Notes: generated by a model from the letters alone, not told the origin. Shown: positions 17,724-26,843, counted from the first letter of the stretch. The stretch: 37,461 nt of DNA from Microvirga massiliensis (GCF_001006805.1 NZ_LN811362.1:5652-43112); one strand, 5' to 3'. Translations and numbers: made by a program.

Positions 17724-17929
17724 TGACCGTTGATCCGCTCGTTGATGCCGCTGATCTGGCGCACCCAGTTGCGCCTGTCAGCGTGGGTCATGGCCGCGAT
17801 GTCGTCGTGGGACCAGTTGAAGTGGTACGCCACGAAAGCTACCTCCTCGTGCAGCCGCTGGAGGGGGTAGCTTAGGATCCCCCCAACGATGGCCGCTCCA
17901 CATTGAACGCGTGTTGGCAGTGCGGGCAC
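17720..17929 (-). CDS. Small DUF6760-family protein
   Basis: 69 residues with the usual short eCIS motif (YPLQRLHEEVAFVAYHFNWS, DDIAAMTHADRRNWVRQISG). The conserved part starts at residue 21. In-frame ATG 17929 gives a 58-base overlap with the upstream gene; no closer ATG, GTG or TTG start exists in frame between that Met and the conserved part, so either the overlap is real or an unusual codon (ATC near 17890) initiates. Family members lie next to tail-assembly genes; they are thought to be assembly helpers, but no role is established. Confidence 0.75.
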   Translation of the reverse strand: MPALPTRVQCGAAIVGGILSYPLQRLHEEVAFVAYHFNWSHDDIAAMTHADRRNWVRQISGINERINGQ

Positions 17930-18243
17930 GTGACCGGCACGTCCGCGGCATCGACCTGATTGATCTCGTTGTAGAAGTCCTGCAGATAGGCGACATCGGC
18001 GGCATACATTTTCTCGATCACGCCGGGCGTGATCTCGTCGCCCTTGAGCTGGCCGAGCCGGGTGATGACCCGCGACAGCAGAATGACCACCAAGTAGGCA
18101 GGATTCTTCTGCACGCGCGGATCGCGCAGCGGCAGGATCTCGTCAGCCGCGGTCGACAGGCCCATCAGCCCATCGCGGTGAAGCTGACCGTCGGCATCGA
18201 CGTAGCCGCGCGGCAGCGTGAATTCATACTCGGTGCGGAACAT
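17872..18243 (-). CDS. Tail-assembly-type protein with C-terminal CxxC
   Basis: 123 residues, start ATG 18243, three bases after the tube gene. It resembles the T4-like tail assembly/chaperone proteins encoded beside tubes (FTLPRGYVDADGQLHRDGLM, DPRVQKNPAYLVVILLSRVI, VIEKMYAADVAYLQDFYNEI). The C terminus carries CPHCQHAFNVE, one CxxC knuckle that may bind metal as a dimer. Probably needed for tube or sheath assembly and absent from the final particle; inferred from the family. Confidence 0.8.
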   Translation of the reverse strand: MFRTEYEFTLPRGYVDADGQLHRDGLMGLSTAADEILPLRDPRVQKNPAYLVVILLSRVITRLGQLKGDEITPGVIEKMYAADVAYLQDFYNEINQVDAADVPVTCPHCQHAFNVERPSLGGS

Positions 18244-18246
18244 GGC

Positions 18247-18684
18247 TCATTGCTCCCGTTCCAGGCCTTCGTGAACTAGTTCGAGCGTCTCGATCGCTAC
18301 GTCGTTGCCTTCAGCATTGAAGTCCGGCGCGTCATATTTCGACGGCCACGCATCGGAGAAGTTCCAGGTCGCGACCGTGTTTCCCTGCCGGTCGAGACAG
18401 ACGATCGCGCCGTTCTTGCGCTGCAGGTTCCCGTCGACGGCGGCGCGGTGCCACTCGTAGAGTTGCCGGTCGCTGGTGATGCCCCACTTCAACGTGATGT
18501 TGCCGAACTTCGCGAGGCCCGGCAGCTTCTGCACGGTGAGCTTGCCGCCCTCCCGGTGTTCGATCACGTCGATCGACGAATCGAAGCCCGATACCTCGTG
18601 GAAGGCGGCCCGCGAGATCCCGTCAATCACCACCAGGAAGTTGAAGTTGACGAACGGATCGACGCGTTTTCCGGTCTGCGCCAT
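18247..18684 (-). CDS. Tail tube protein
   Basis: 145 residues, T4 gp19-like tail tube family: FVNFNFLVVIDGISRAAFHE, VSGFDSSIDVIEHREGG, LPGLAKFGNITLKWGITSDR, then YEWHRAAVDG. Forms the rigid inner tube through which cargo travels. Only one tube gene is present, whereas Afp-type clusters carry more than one. A strong AAGGAGG site sits five bases before the ATG, the best in the operon, in keeping with a structural protein needed in many copies. Confidence 0.95.
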   Translation of the reverse strand: MAQTGKRVDPFVNFNFLVVIDGISRAAFHEVSGFDSSIDVIEHREGGKLTVQKLPGLAKFGNITLKWGITSDRQLYEWHRAAVDGNLQRKNGAIVCLDRQGNTVATWNFSDAWPSKYDAPDFNAEGNDVAIETLELVHEGLEREQ

Positions 18685-18689
18685 ATCGG

Positions 18690-18696
18690 CCTCCTT
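18690..18696 (-). promoter_or_regulatory. Strong ribosome binding site of the tube gene
   Basis: AAGGAGG on the minus strand, five bases before ATG 18684 and overlapping the sheath stop codon. It is the closest match to the ideal ribosome site in the operon and would raise tube output relative to neighbouring genes. Confidence 0.8.
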
Positions 18697-20626
18697 AACC
18701 TTCGCTGACTTCCGAGCCCGCTTGCCAGATTCCGATGCGGACGATGATGAACTCCGCCGGGTAGGAGGGCCGGATGCCGATCTCGATCGTCAGCCGTCCG
18801 AGCGCGCGATCGGCGTCCGGATTGAGCACCTCGTCAATGCGGACATAGAACGCTTCCTTAGGGGTTGCGCCGAACAGCGCGCCGTCACGCCATGCCCGGG
18901 TGAGGAAGTCCGAGATAGAGCGCCTAAGCTTTGCCCACAGGCCGGGCTCGTTCGGCTCGAATACCGCCCAGCGGATGCCTTCCTGAATAGACTCCTCAAG
19001 GTAGAGGAAAAGCCGGCGGATGTTGACGTATCGCCAGTTGGTGTCGCTCGATGTGGTGCGCGCCCCGTAAACCACCGGCCGGCCGCCGCCCTGGAAGACG
19101 CGGATCACGTTGACGCCCTTGCGGTTGAGCTGTCCGTGATCAATGTCGCCCAAGACGATCTCGGTGCCGATCGCGCCGCCGACGATTTCGTTGGCGGGCG
19201 CCTTGTGGACGCCGCGCGTCGTATCGGAGCGCGCATAGATGCCGCAGATATGGCCGGAGGGAGGAACGAGGATTGGCGGGCCCGCGGTCGCCGGCATGGT
19301 CCGCAACCATGGATAGTAGAGCGCTGCGAAGCCACGCGTGTTCTCCAGCGATGGCGCCACCGCCTCGGCACCATTTGCGTCCAGTCCGGCTTTGGTATCG
19401 AGAACCGCGACACGGTCACCCATTAGAAGGCAGTGACCGATCACGTCCTGCTGGACGGCAGTAAACTTGTCGTCCTTCAGCCGAACCGCATCTGGCACCG
19501 CCACCATGTTGACGTCGTCGATGTTGCGGAGCGCGTTGAGCGCGTCGGCAAAATGCGTGTTGTCGATGTTCGGCAGATCTTCATCATCACCCCCGCCGAT
19601 CTTGGCCGCCGAGGTCTTGGCCGGAACCGCGTCCGGCAGCCTCGTTGCGGGCGGCGGCAGCAGCGGCGCGACAGTGACGGGCCCGCCGGTTCTATTGATG
19701 GCATCCACGTAGTAACGCGGATGCGCCGGATCGAGTGCGAGCTTATCGTAGACGACCGGCGTTCCGCCGACCGTAACAGTCAACTTGAATTCGAGCGACG
19801 CAATTTTCGTGGCATTGCTCGCGGGGAACGTCTTCGTCAATCCGGTGCGCAGCCGCACCCTATAAGTCTTTGTCTGCGGATGCGCATCCGCAGAGTCCAC
19901 AATCTGGGCGTCCTTATCGCTCCCCTTGGTGAATTGCAGGACGGTGCCGGCAGCGAGCGCGCCGTCGGGCAACGGGTACGTTGCCGGGTCGATGCGCATC
20001 GTCTTCGTGCCTACGCCGAGCGGTGCGATGGTGATGGCCTTGTTCAGGGCGGCAGCCGGCACGTCTTCGGACAGGCGCAGCGTTGACCCTGACACCGAGA
20101 GCACTGCGGCGGCGCTCGGGCCGCTGACGATCGAGACGATATCACCGGGCGCGAAGCCCGCTGCCTCGCCGGCGTTGGTCAGATCGACGGCCCGGCCAGT
20201 AATGGTCTTGACTGTGCCGGACGCGACGGCGGGCTCGGCAGCGGTGACGGCACTGTCCGACGCGATTGCGACGTTGTATTCAAGCTCGCCGGCATTGCGG
20301 GCTAAGATGTTGAAGACCAGCGTGTTGCTGCCATCCTGAGCGCCGGCGGTGGCGTACTTCGCGTTGCTGACGCGCACCACGTAGCAAACTTGGCCGCCGT
20401 TCTCGAAGAATCCCTTGACGGCGTACCAGAGATAGTAGCCGGAGACCGGAAGCTCGCCGTAGATCTGCTTGAACCTGTCGAATGAGGTCAGCTTCACGGG
20501 CAAGCCGATCTCACCGCTCGCCGCAATGCCGATGAAGGCCGCCGTCGAGGTCCCCACACCTTCAATGGGTGCGGCCGGCGTGAATTCCTCGATGTAGACG
20601 CCCGGATAGGAGACTTGCACGGCCAT
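18695..20626 (-). CDS. Contractile tail sheath protein
   Basis: 643 residues. N terminus is diagnostic (VSYPGVYIEEFTPAAPIEGV, STAAFIGIAASGE), as is the C-terminal domain (NWRYVNIRRLFLYLEESIQE, FEPNEPGLWAKLRRSISDFL, and the last strand IGIRPSYPAEFIIVRIGIWQ). Between about residues 110 and 330 there is an inserted beta-rich region, presumably exposed on the outside. One sheath gene only, against three in Afp. The sheath contracts to drive the tube out. Gap of 24 bases to the upstream gene, which holds AAAGGA. Confidence 0.96.
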   Translation of the reverse strand: MAVQVSYPGVYIEEFTPAAPIEGVGTSTAAFIGIAASGEIGLPVKLTSFDRFKQIYGELPVSGYYLWYAVKGFFENGGQVCYVVRVSNAKYATAGAQDGSNTLVFNILARNAGELEYNVAIASDSAVTAAEPAVASGTVKTITGRAVDLTNAGEAAGFAPGDIVSIVSGPSAAAVLSVSGSTLRLSEDVPAAALNKAITIAPLGVGTKTMRIDPATYPLPDGALAAGTVLQFTKGSDKDAQIVDSADAHPQTKTYRVRLRTGLTKTFPASNATKIASLEFKLTVTVGGTPVVYDKLALDPAHPRYYVDAINRTGGPVTVAPLLPPPATRLPDAVPAKTSAAKIGGGDDEDLPNIDNTHFADALNALRNIDDVNMVAVPDAVRLKDDKFTAVQQDVIGHCLLMGDRVAVLDTKAGLDANGAEAVAPSLENTRGFAALYYPWLRTMPATAGPPILVPPSGHICGIYARSDTTRGVHKAPANEIVGGAIGTEIVLGDIDHGQLNRKGVNVIRVFQGGGRPVVYGARTTSSDTNWRYVNIRRLFLYLEESIQEGIRWAVFEPNEPGLWAKLRRSISDFLTRAWRDGALFGATPKEAFYVRIDEVLNPDADRALGRLTIEIGIRPSYPAEFIIVRIGIWQAGSEVSEG

Positions 20627-20650
20627 GGTCGCTGTCCTTTCCGCTCGAAC

Positions 20651-21565
20651 TCAAGGGAATTGGAGGTCGTATTCGCCGCTGTCGCTCGGCACGTCGATTT
20701 CGCGCTGGACATCGCCGACGCCGGCAGAGACAGCCCGCAGCCGGTAGCGGCCCGCCGGCAGCGCGTCGAATACGTAACGGCCGTTCGTATCGGTCACAGC
20801 GAGGCGCTCGATGCCGGAAACGTCGGCCGGCGCGAGCCCGCGCAACTGCACCCAGGCACCGAACACCGACGAGGCGTCGGCGACTTGCACTTCGCCGGCG
20901 ATGGTGATGAGGCGTTCGGCTGCTTGCACAACGCCCGCCATCCGGTGCTGCGTCGTGAGCGTGGTGATCGCCGGGGACTCGCGCGCCGGAAGGTCGGGGA
21001 AGAACGGAACCGTGATGGTGATGTGAAGGGCCGGACGCAAGGGCGCCTTCATGGAGCTCCAGAATTCCATCGCTTCCTTCAGGGCATCCGGCATGACGAC
21101 TTCGAGCGGGAGGGCCTCACCGCGCAGCGCAGCAGGAATTGCGTTGATGTCGTTGCCAGACGGAATTGGGACGCCCGAATAGATCTCGGTTGGACTGAGC
21201 GCAGAGCGGGCGAGCAGCACGGTGAGCACGCGGCTCATCACCATATGCTCGGCGCGAGTCGGCTCCGCGGCCGGCAGGTTGAACGTCATGCCGCTCCAGA
21301 CCGTCGCCATGTAGGTGCAGTTGATGCGCGGCGGCGCCGGCCGCTCCGTGAACATGCTGCCAAGGCGCACGCGCTCGCGCTCGTTGGTGCGCAGCTTGCG
21401 GTTCTCATGGATGTCGTAGAGATAGAGGTTGAGGCGCGTCTCGTTGCTGAGTGCCCGTTTCCAATCCTCGCCCGGTGGCTCGAAGCCGACGCTGGTCGCA
21501 CCGGCGAGCGCTGGGACCCGCGACTGCATCAGATCCTTCAGCATCGTGTTGAGCGCATCGAACAT
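20651..21565 (-). CDS. DUF4255/Pvc16-type cap (tail terminator) protein
   Basis: 304 residues. Residues 1-190 are the DUF4255 (Pvc16 N-terminal) domain: MFDALNTMLKDLMQ, FEPPGEDWKRALSNETRLNL, YLYDIHENRKLRTNERERV. The last 90 residues are a carboxypeptidase-regulatory-like or SpaA-like beta sandwich (TDTNGRYVFDALPAGRYRLR). In PVC/Afp particles the homologous protein caps the end of the tube and sheath. Start ATG 21565, five bases after the previous stop. Confidence 0.88.
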   Translation of the reverse strand: MFDALNTMLKDLMQSRVPALAGATSVGFEPPGEDWKRALSNETRLNLYLYDIHENRKLRTNERERVRLGSMFTERPAPPRINCTYMATVWSGMTFNLPAAEPTRAEHMVMSRVLTVLLARSALSPTEIYSGVPIPSGNDINAIPAALRGEALPLEVVMPDALKEAMEFWSSMKAPLRPALHITITVPFFPDLPARESPAITTLTTQHRMAGVVQAAERLITIAGEVQVADASSVFGAWVQLRGLAPADVSGIERLAVTDTNGRYVFDALPAGRYRLRAVSAGVGDVQREIDVPSDSGEYDLQFP

Positions 21566-21570
21566 CGTGT

Positions 21571-24500
21571 TCAGAACCAGGGTTTATCGAGCAGCGCGTT
21601 GATCTTGTTGCGAATCGGAGCGGCCTTCTCGGTGACCGCGTTGCGGGCTTCCGCGATCCCTTCCTGGACGCCCTCCTTGACATTCGAGGCCTTGGCGGCA
21701 GCTGCATCGATCGTGTCGGTGACGGTCGCCTTCACGTCGTCGATTCGCTCCGATGCGGCTTTCTTGACTTCATCGATCTTCTTTTCGGCGGACTGCGCTT
21801 TCTGCGCCACGCTTTGGGCGACGGCGTCGACCTTCTGCTCGACGCCGCGCTTGACGGAGTTGACGATCGCCGTGGTCTTTTCTTTGACTGGCGCGATCGT
21901 GCCTTCGGCGGCGCCCTTGGCGGCATCCACCATCGCGCCGGCACGCTGCGTAACCGCCGACTTCGCGTCGCTCATGCGTTTCTTCACGCGTGCGATGTCC
22001 TTGCTGGCGAACTCGGCCGCCTCCGGCAGATCACGGTTGATGAACTTGTAGGTCTCGTCACCGAGGTAGGAACCAACACGGTCGGCGACCGATCCCTTTC
22101 CTTTGGCAGTGACCTGGTTGAGGCTTCTCCACATGTCCTTGCCGGAGAGCGCATCGACACCGAGCGTGACGACGCCGAAGTAGCCCTGCAGCGCGGGTCC
22201 CGCCTGCCCGGCCAGGATGTTGTCGGCGCCGCGATCGAAATCCTTCCAGTTGCCTGTCGCGGCGTGCGCCAGCATGGGACCGGTCGCGCCGATAGACTGC
22301 GCCGCCATGTTGGACGGCACCAGGTCCGACGCGATCGCGAGCGAATCCTGTGCGCCCTGCGGCGCGCCGAGCGCCTGCGCGCCGGCATTGGCGATGTTGA
22401 CCGCCATGCCGACCGGGCCGGTCGGGATCACATGCGCGGCGGCGCCCTGCGCAGCTGCACCCCAGGCGGCTTCCGCCATCTCGGTCTTGGACGCACCCTT
22501 GGCATGCATGTCCTTCAGCTTCGCGGCGAGGCCCGCGACCTGGAGCGCGGCGCCGACGCCGCCTCCGACCTTCGCGGCTTTGCCCTTGAGCGGCAGCGAG
22601 GTGGTGAGGGCGCCGGTCGCGCTCATGAGGTCGCCGGCGATCGATAGCTTCGAGGGAGGCGCCTCGGCATCGGCGGCAGCCGGCGCTTCATCCACATCGC
22701 CCGGCTCTCCCCCCTCGGTATCCGCTGCGTCGGCGGCGGCATCATCCGGGGCGACATCGTCGGTCCCCACGTCGGCGGCATCCGCGCCGGACTCGGCGTC
22801 CAAGGCTTCGGCCACGTCGGCGAGCGCGGCCGGATCGGGCGCCGAGCCGGGGCCGGCCGGCGCTGTGGCGGCGCTCCCCGGACCGGTAGCGCTCGTCGGC
22901 GGTGCACCACCGGCCGTCGTCTCGGACGGCTTCGTGCTGGCGTAGGCCGAACCCGCCGTCGTCAGCAGGCCCAGCACAGCGACGGCGGCCCCGACATACT
23001 TGCCGCCACGGCCACGCATCTTCATGCGCGGCACCTTGGATTTGATTTTGGCGCGGATCTTTCCCTTTGCCTTGAGTGACGGCTTGCCGCGCGCCTTCGG
23101 ATTTCTCGCCTTCGTCGAGGCCTTCTTGCTGGGCTTGCGCCGCGCGCCTGCCGGGCGCTTTCGCTTCGCACGCGCGGGTGTCGGCGCCGCGTTTGGCGGC
23201 GTCGCGGTCGCGGCGGGCGTCTCGGGCATCTTGGTGGCGGCGTCTTTCATGCCACCCAGCTGCGACTTCTTGCTGCTCGCCTTCATCGTGGCGGACAGTG
23301 GACCAGTAGCGGTCGGCGTCTTCGAGGCAACTGCTTTCGTCGTCCTGGCGCGCGCCTTGCGGTCACGTTGCCTGATCCGCTTCGCTTCCGCCGCCACGTC
23401 GGCGCTCTCCTTGCCGGATACGGGCTTGCGTTGCTCACGCGGAACCGCGGCGAGTTGCGATGCCGGATCTCCCGCAGGCCGCCGCGTGCCCTTGGGTATC
23501 GCTTTTTCGCGCACGGCCTTCTGACGCCGGGCCTCGCTCGTACGGCGGAGATCTGCGGGGCTGTGCGGCGGTATTTTTTCGCCCGGCTTTATCTCGGCGG
23601 ACTTGCCGTGCAGCAGCGTATGAATCCGATGCACCGTGACCGGGAGCGCGACGGCCCGGCTGCCCTGGCCGACATGATGATGGATGAGGATTTGATTCCG
23701 GTAGCGGCTGTGCCCCGGGTGCGACTTGATCCAGTGAGCATCGACCTTCGGGGCTTTTCCTTTGGCGATGAGCGCCTGATTGGCTTTGCTCAGATGGCCG
23801 CCCCACTTCTTGGCGTATTCACGCCAGAAGGCCTTATGGTCGCGACGGTAACCGAGCTCCGAACTCTTGCTGCGCGCCTTGCCGCCAGGCTTCTGCGGCA
23901 CCGACCTGAGCTCGCCGACCCACGGCATGTCGACACCTTCCTTCGGCATGGCGAGCGGATTCGCCGAATTGCCGCCGCGACCGATGCGGCTTGCTTTTGG
24001 GGCATTCCGGCGCTGCGGAGCCTTCGCGGGGTTTACGGATTTCATCTCCTTGCCGAGGTCGCCCCACATCTTGTTGGCTTCGGCGACCGTGCCGACTTCC
24101 GGCTTCTTCGGCACCGTCTTGGACTTACGCGCGATACCGACCGCGCTCGCGCCCGCAACCGCAACCGGCGCGGTGCCGAATGCGGCAACGGCCGTGGCGG
24201 CACGATCCGCGCCGGTTTCGAGCAAGGAGCTCTCGGCTTGTCGCGTACCGCCGCGCGATTGTTGGATGACATGCGCCAGCTCGTGCGCGAGGAGCTCTCG
24301 GCCCGTGCGGGTCCGCGGTGCGTAGCGCTGCGGCCCGAAAGCGACATTGCGTCCGTGCGTGAACGCTTCGGCGTCGAGCGCATCGGCAGCGCGACCAGCC
24401 GCCGGCCCGGTGTGCACGCGCACGGCGGAGAAATTCTCCCTGAAGCGCTGCTCCATGTCGGCGCGCACGTCCGGCTCGAGCGGCCGTCCGCCGCTCAATA

Positions 24501-24669
24501 TTCGACTGACCGCCGCGTTGCCGCTCGTCTGCTGCAGCGCCTGCACACTCGCCTTCGGCGCACTCCCGCGCGGAAGCGTCCCCGCGGCGGGTCCAATGGA
24601 CCGTCGGCTGGCGCGCACCGGTGCGACGCGTTGCTGCGGTGTGCGTGCGGGGCCGGGTCGCATGCTCAC
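21571..24669 (-). CDS. DUF4157 multidomain protein with HNH-like segment: candidate cargo
   Basis: 1032 residues; GTG start 24669 overlaps the ATPase stop (GTGA), with an ATG two codons later. Order seen: eCIS-type DUF4157 domain about 62-160 with the metallopeptidase motif HELAH at 129-133 followed by VIQQSRGG; an HNH/endonuclease-VII-like stretch about 275-360 (HWIKSHPGHSRYRNQILIHH, then LPVTVHRIHTLLHG); a Lys/Arg-rich tract 380-560; one hydrophobic helix 559-577; an acidic Ala/Asp tract 610-672; a Gly/Ala-rich helical part 680-890; and LEA-like amphipathic helices 890-1025 ending in KPWF. DUF4157 marks eCIS-linked, often cargo, proteins. The nuclease reading is by motif only. The helical second half could alternatively act as a tape measure, because no other gene here looks like one. 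Confidence 0.8.
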   Translation of the reverse strand: MSMRPGPARTPQQRVAPVRASRRSIGPAAGTLPRGSAPKASVQALQQTSGNAAVSRILSGGRPLEPDVRADMEQRFRENFSAVRVHTGPAAGRAADALDAEAFTHGRNVAFGPQRYAPRTRTGRELLAHELAHVIQQSRGGTRQAESSLLETGADRAATAVAAFGTAPVAVAGASAVGIARKSKTVPKKPEVGTVAEANKMWGDLGKEMKSVNPAKAPQRRNAPKASRIGRGGNSANPLAMPKEGVDMPWVGELRSVPQKPGGKARSKSSELGYRRDHKAFWREYAKKWGGHLSKANQALIAKGKAPKVDAHWIKSHPGHSRYRNQILIHHHVGQGSRAVALPVTVHRIHTLLHGKSAEIKPGEKIPPHSPADLRRTSEARRQKAVREKAIPKGTRRPAGDPASQLAAVPREQRKPVSGKESADVAAEAKRIRQRDRKARARTTKAVASKTPTATGPLSATMKASSKKSQLGGMKDAATKMPETPAATATPPNAAPTPARAKRKRPAGARRKPSKKASTKARNPKARGKPSLKAKGKIRAKIKSKVPRMKMRGRGGKYVGAAVAVLGLLTTAGSAYASTKPSETTAGGAPPTSATGPGSAATAPAGPGSAPDPAALADVAEALDAESGADAADVGTDDVAPDDAAADAADTEGGEPGDVDEAPAAADAEAPPSKLSIAGDLMSATGALTTSLPLKGKAAKVGGGVGAALQVAGLAAKLKDMHAKGASKTEMAEAAWGAAAQGAAAHVIPTGPVGMAVNIANAGAQALGAPQGAQDSLAIASDLVPSNMAAQSIGATGPMLAHAATGNWKDFDRGADNILAGQAGPALQGYFGVVTLGVDALSGKDMWRSLNQVTAKGKGSVADRVGSYLGDETYKFINRDLPEAAEFASKDIARVKKRMSDAKSAVTQRAGAMVDAAKGAAEGTIAPVKEKTTAIVNSVKRGVEQKVDAVAQSVAQKAQSAEKKIDEVKKAASERIDDVKATVTDTIDAAAAKASNVKEGVQEGIAEARNAVTEKAAPIRNKINALLDKPWF

Positions 24670-26843
24670 TCCCCCGCGGTCCGGGCCGCCTCGACCGTGC
24701 CGAGGAGCTCGGCCGGTGTTAGCGACTTGCCCATCTTCTGGTATTCGCGGCGCACCGCATGCAGCAGGTGCCGCATGCCGAGGCGCGTCCTTTCGCTGGT
24801 CGCGAGCGCCGCTGCCGCCAACGCGGCGTTTTTGATCGCGCCGCCGCAGATCGGGAAACGCCGCGCCAGCACTCCGAGGTCGACATCGGCGTCGAGCGGC
24901 ACTTCGGGCGGAAAGATCCCGCGCCAGATGGCGCGGCGCTGCTCGGCGTCCGGGAACGGGAAATGCACCGCAAAGGTGAGCCGGCGCACGAACGCCTCGT
25001 CGAGGTTCTGGTGAATGTTCGTCGCCAGGATGGTGACGCCTTCGAACGCCTCCATGCGCTGCAGCAGGTAGCTGATCTCGACATTGGCGTAGCGGTCGTG
25101 TGAGTCGCGCACCTCCGAGCGCTTGCCGAACAGGGCGTCAGCTTCGTCGAAGAACAGGATGCTCGGCGTCCCGCGCGCCGCGACGAAGATCTTCTCCAGG
25201 TTCTTCTCGGTCTCGCCGATGTATTTGCTGACAACGCCGGAGAGATCGATCTTGAGAAGATCTAGCCCAAGCTCGCCGGCGATGATCTCGGCCGCCATGG
25301 TCTTGCCGGTGCCAGACGGGCCGAAGAACAGGGCGCTGATCCCGGTGCCGTAGCTGATGCGCCGGCCGAGTCCCCACTGGTCGAGCAGGCGATTGTTACA
25401 GTCAACGCGGGCGCAGAACTCACGTAGCTGCGCAACGGCGTCGGCCGAGGAAACGAGTTGATCCCAAGTCGCGACCGGCACGATCGTCTGCGCGAGCGCC
25501 GAGAGATCGCGCCGCGCGAACCGGCGCGCCGCGTCCTGCAAGTCGGTCGCGCTGACCTTGACGCGGCCATTTGCCATTTCGGCACGGGCCGCCCACACTG
25601 CCGTCGCTGCCGCCGCTGCAATGCCGCGGGACGGCAGTGCGATCCTTTGCGCCACACGCTCGATTGCCTTCGCGTCTGCCGATGCGTCGTGCGCCGCGAG
25701 CGCCGCCCGCCACCGCACACAGCGTACATCGATATCCTCCGCGCCGAAGCGTAGTGGTACGACCGGATGATGAAAATCTCCGAGCACACCGGTCGACTGG
25801 CGGCACGCCAATGCAACGACGCAAGGTGACGTTTCGAGCGCGGCGGAGAGCGTGCGCAGTTTCGCCGCGACTGCTTCGGTCGGCGCGCCGTGCGCATCCA
25901 CAGAGAGAAGTGCATCCTTGAAGAACGCTTCGCGCGCCAACAGCTCCGCGACTCCGTCACCCGACAGGGCGTCAAGAGCGACCCGTAGCACGCGGAGCCC
26001 GCCGGCAGCTGCGAAGGCCTCGGCCGCGTTCGCTTGCGTGTCCGGATCCTCACCTTCCATGAGTAGCAGAAGCGGGCTCCACGTCTTCGCTTCGGCGATC
26101 TGCGCCAGCGTGGCGTTGAACGTCGCGCGGATCGCCGGAGGCATATCGGCGTCGATGCTCCGCCGCGGCGTGGCGCAGCGGGCGATCTTAGCGAGACGCG
26201 TGTCGAGGCCGCCGACACCAGTTAGCCAGGCGAGGACCTGCTCGTCGACGCGCACGATCCGGGCGTCCGCCGCGGCGAAACCCACGTCAGACCCATCGGT
26301 GATGCGGATCAGCTGGTTGGCGAGGAGCGGCATCTCGGGCGAGAGCCGAGAGCGGCCGATATGCTTCTCGACTGTGGTCTCACACAGAAGCTCCAGCACG
26401 AGATCGATGGTGGCGTGACGGCGGCCGACATCGTCGTTGAGATAGGCGTAGATCCGCTCGTAGCGCAGATCGATATCTGGACCGGCCGCGACCAGCAGCA
26501 CGTCGCGGTCGAATGCGGTGAGATTGTAGCGGCGACACAACCAGTCGAGACGCAGCGACGGTGGACCATCATCGACACCACGCTGAATGCCGAGCCGCAT
26601 CGTGTCGACCGAAGTCGACAACAGGCGACAAAACTCCTCAGGCGAAATATGTAGTCCGCGGAACGGATCATTGTCAGGCTCACCGTAGCGCATCACTGCC
26701 CGGGCAACGCCCCGTTGCACGAGAGCGAGCAAATTATCCCTCAAAGCAGCAAAGTCCGGCATGCTGGCTGGGCACGCCTGGACGGATGCTTTTTTCGCGC
26801 CCGGCGCTTTCGTCTTGCGATTCGACTGGATTCGGACGGTCAT
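24666..26843 (-). CDS. AAA+ ATPase of the injection system
   Basis: 725 residues, first structural gene of the operon. The C-terminal AAA+ module (495-690) shows Walker A GPSGTGKT at 508-515, Walker B ILFFDEAD at 562-569, sensor-1 Asn in ATNIHQN near 609, arginine-finger candidates R620/R621 and a sensor-2-like GGAIKNA. The N-terminal 450 residues match the degenerate AAA-like half of the Afp15/PVC15-type ATPases (FDRDVLLVAAGPDIDLRYER). The ATPase is thought to act in particle assembly or cargo loading. Start ATG 26843; alternative starts are not better placed. 122 bases separate it from the receiver-like gene upstream. Confidence 0.93.
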   Translation of the reverse strand: MTVRIQSNRKTKAPGAKKASVQACPASMPDFAALRDNLLALVQRGVARAVMRYGEPDNDPFRGLHISPEEFCRLLSTSVDTMRLGIQRGVDDGPPSLRLDWLCRRYNLTAFDRDVLLVAAGPDIDLRYERIYAYLNDDVGRRHATIDLVLELLCETTVEKHIGRSRLSPEMPLLANQLIRITDGSDVGFAAADARIVRVDEQVLAWLTGVGGLDTRLAKIARCATPRRSIDADMPPAIRATFNATLAQIAEAKTWSPLLLLMEGEDPDTQANAAEAFAAAGGLRVLRVALDALSGDGVAELLAREAFFKDALLSVDAHGAPTEAVAAKLRTLSAALETSPCVVALACRQSTGVLGDFHHPVVPLRFGAEDIDVRCVRWRAALAAHDASADAKAIERVAQRIALPSRGIAAAAATAVWAARAEMANGRVKVSATDLQDAARRFARRDLSALAQTIVPVATWDQLVSSADAVAQLREFCARVDCNNRLLDQWGLGRRISYGTGISALFFGPSGTGKTMAAEIIAGELGLDLLKIDLSGVVSKYIGETEKNLEKIFVAARGTPSILFFDEADALFGKRSEVRDSHDRYANVEISYLLQRMEAFEGVTILATNIHQNLDEAFVRRLTFAVHFPFPDAEQRRAIWRGIFPPEVPLDADVDLGVLARRFPICGGAIKNAALAAAALATSERTRLGMRHLLHAVRREYQKMGKSLTPAELLGTVEAARTAGE

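Noticed and set aside
23368..25014. Plus-strand frame of 548 codons opposite the DUF4157 and ATPase genes
   Set aside because: Antisense to two well-recognised genes and without any domain pattern; Arg/Leu-rich composition is typical of a shadow.
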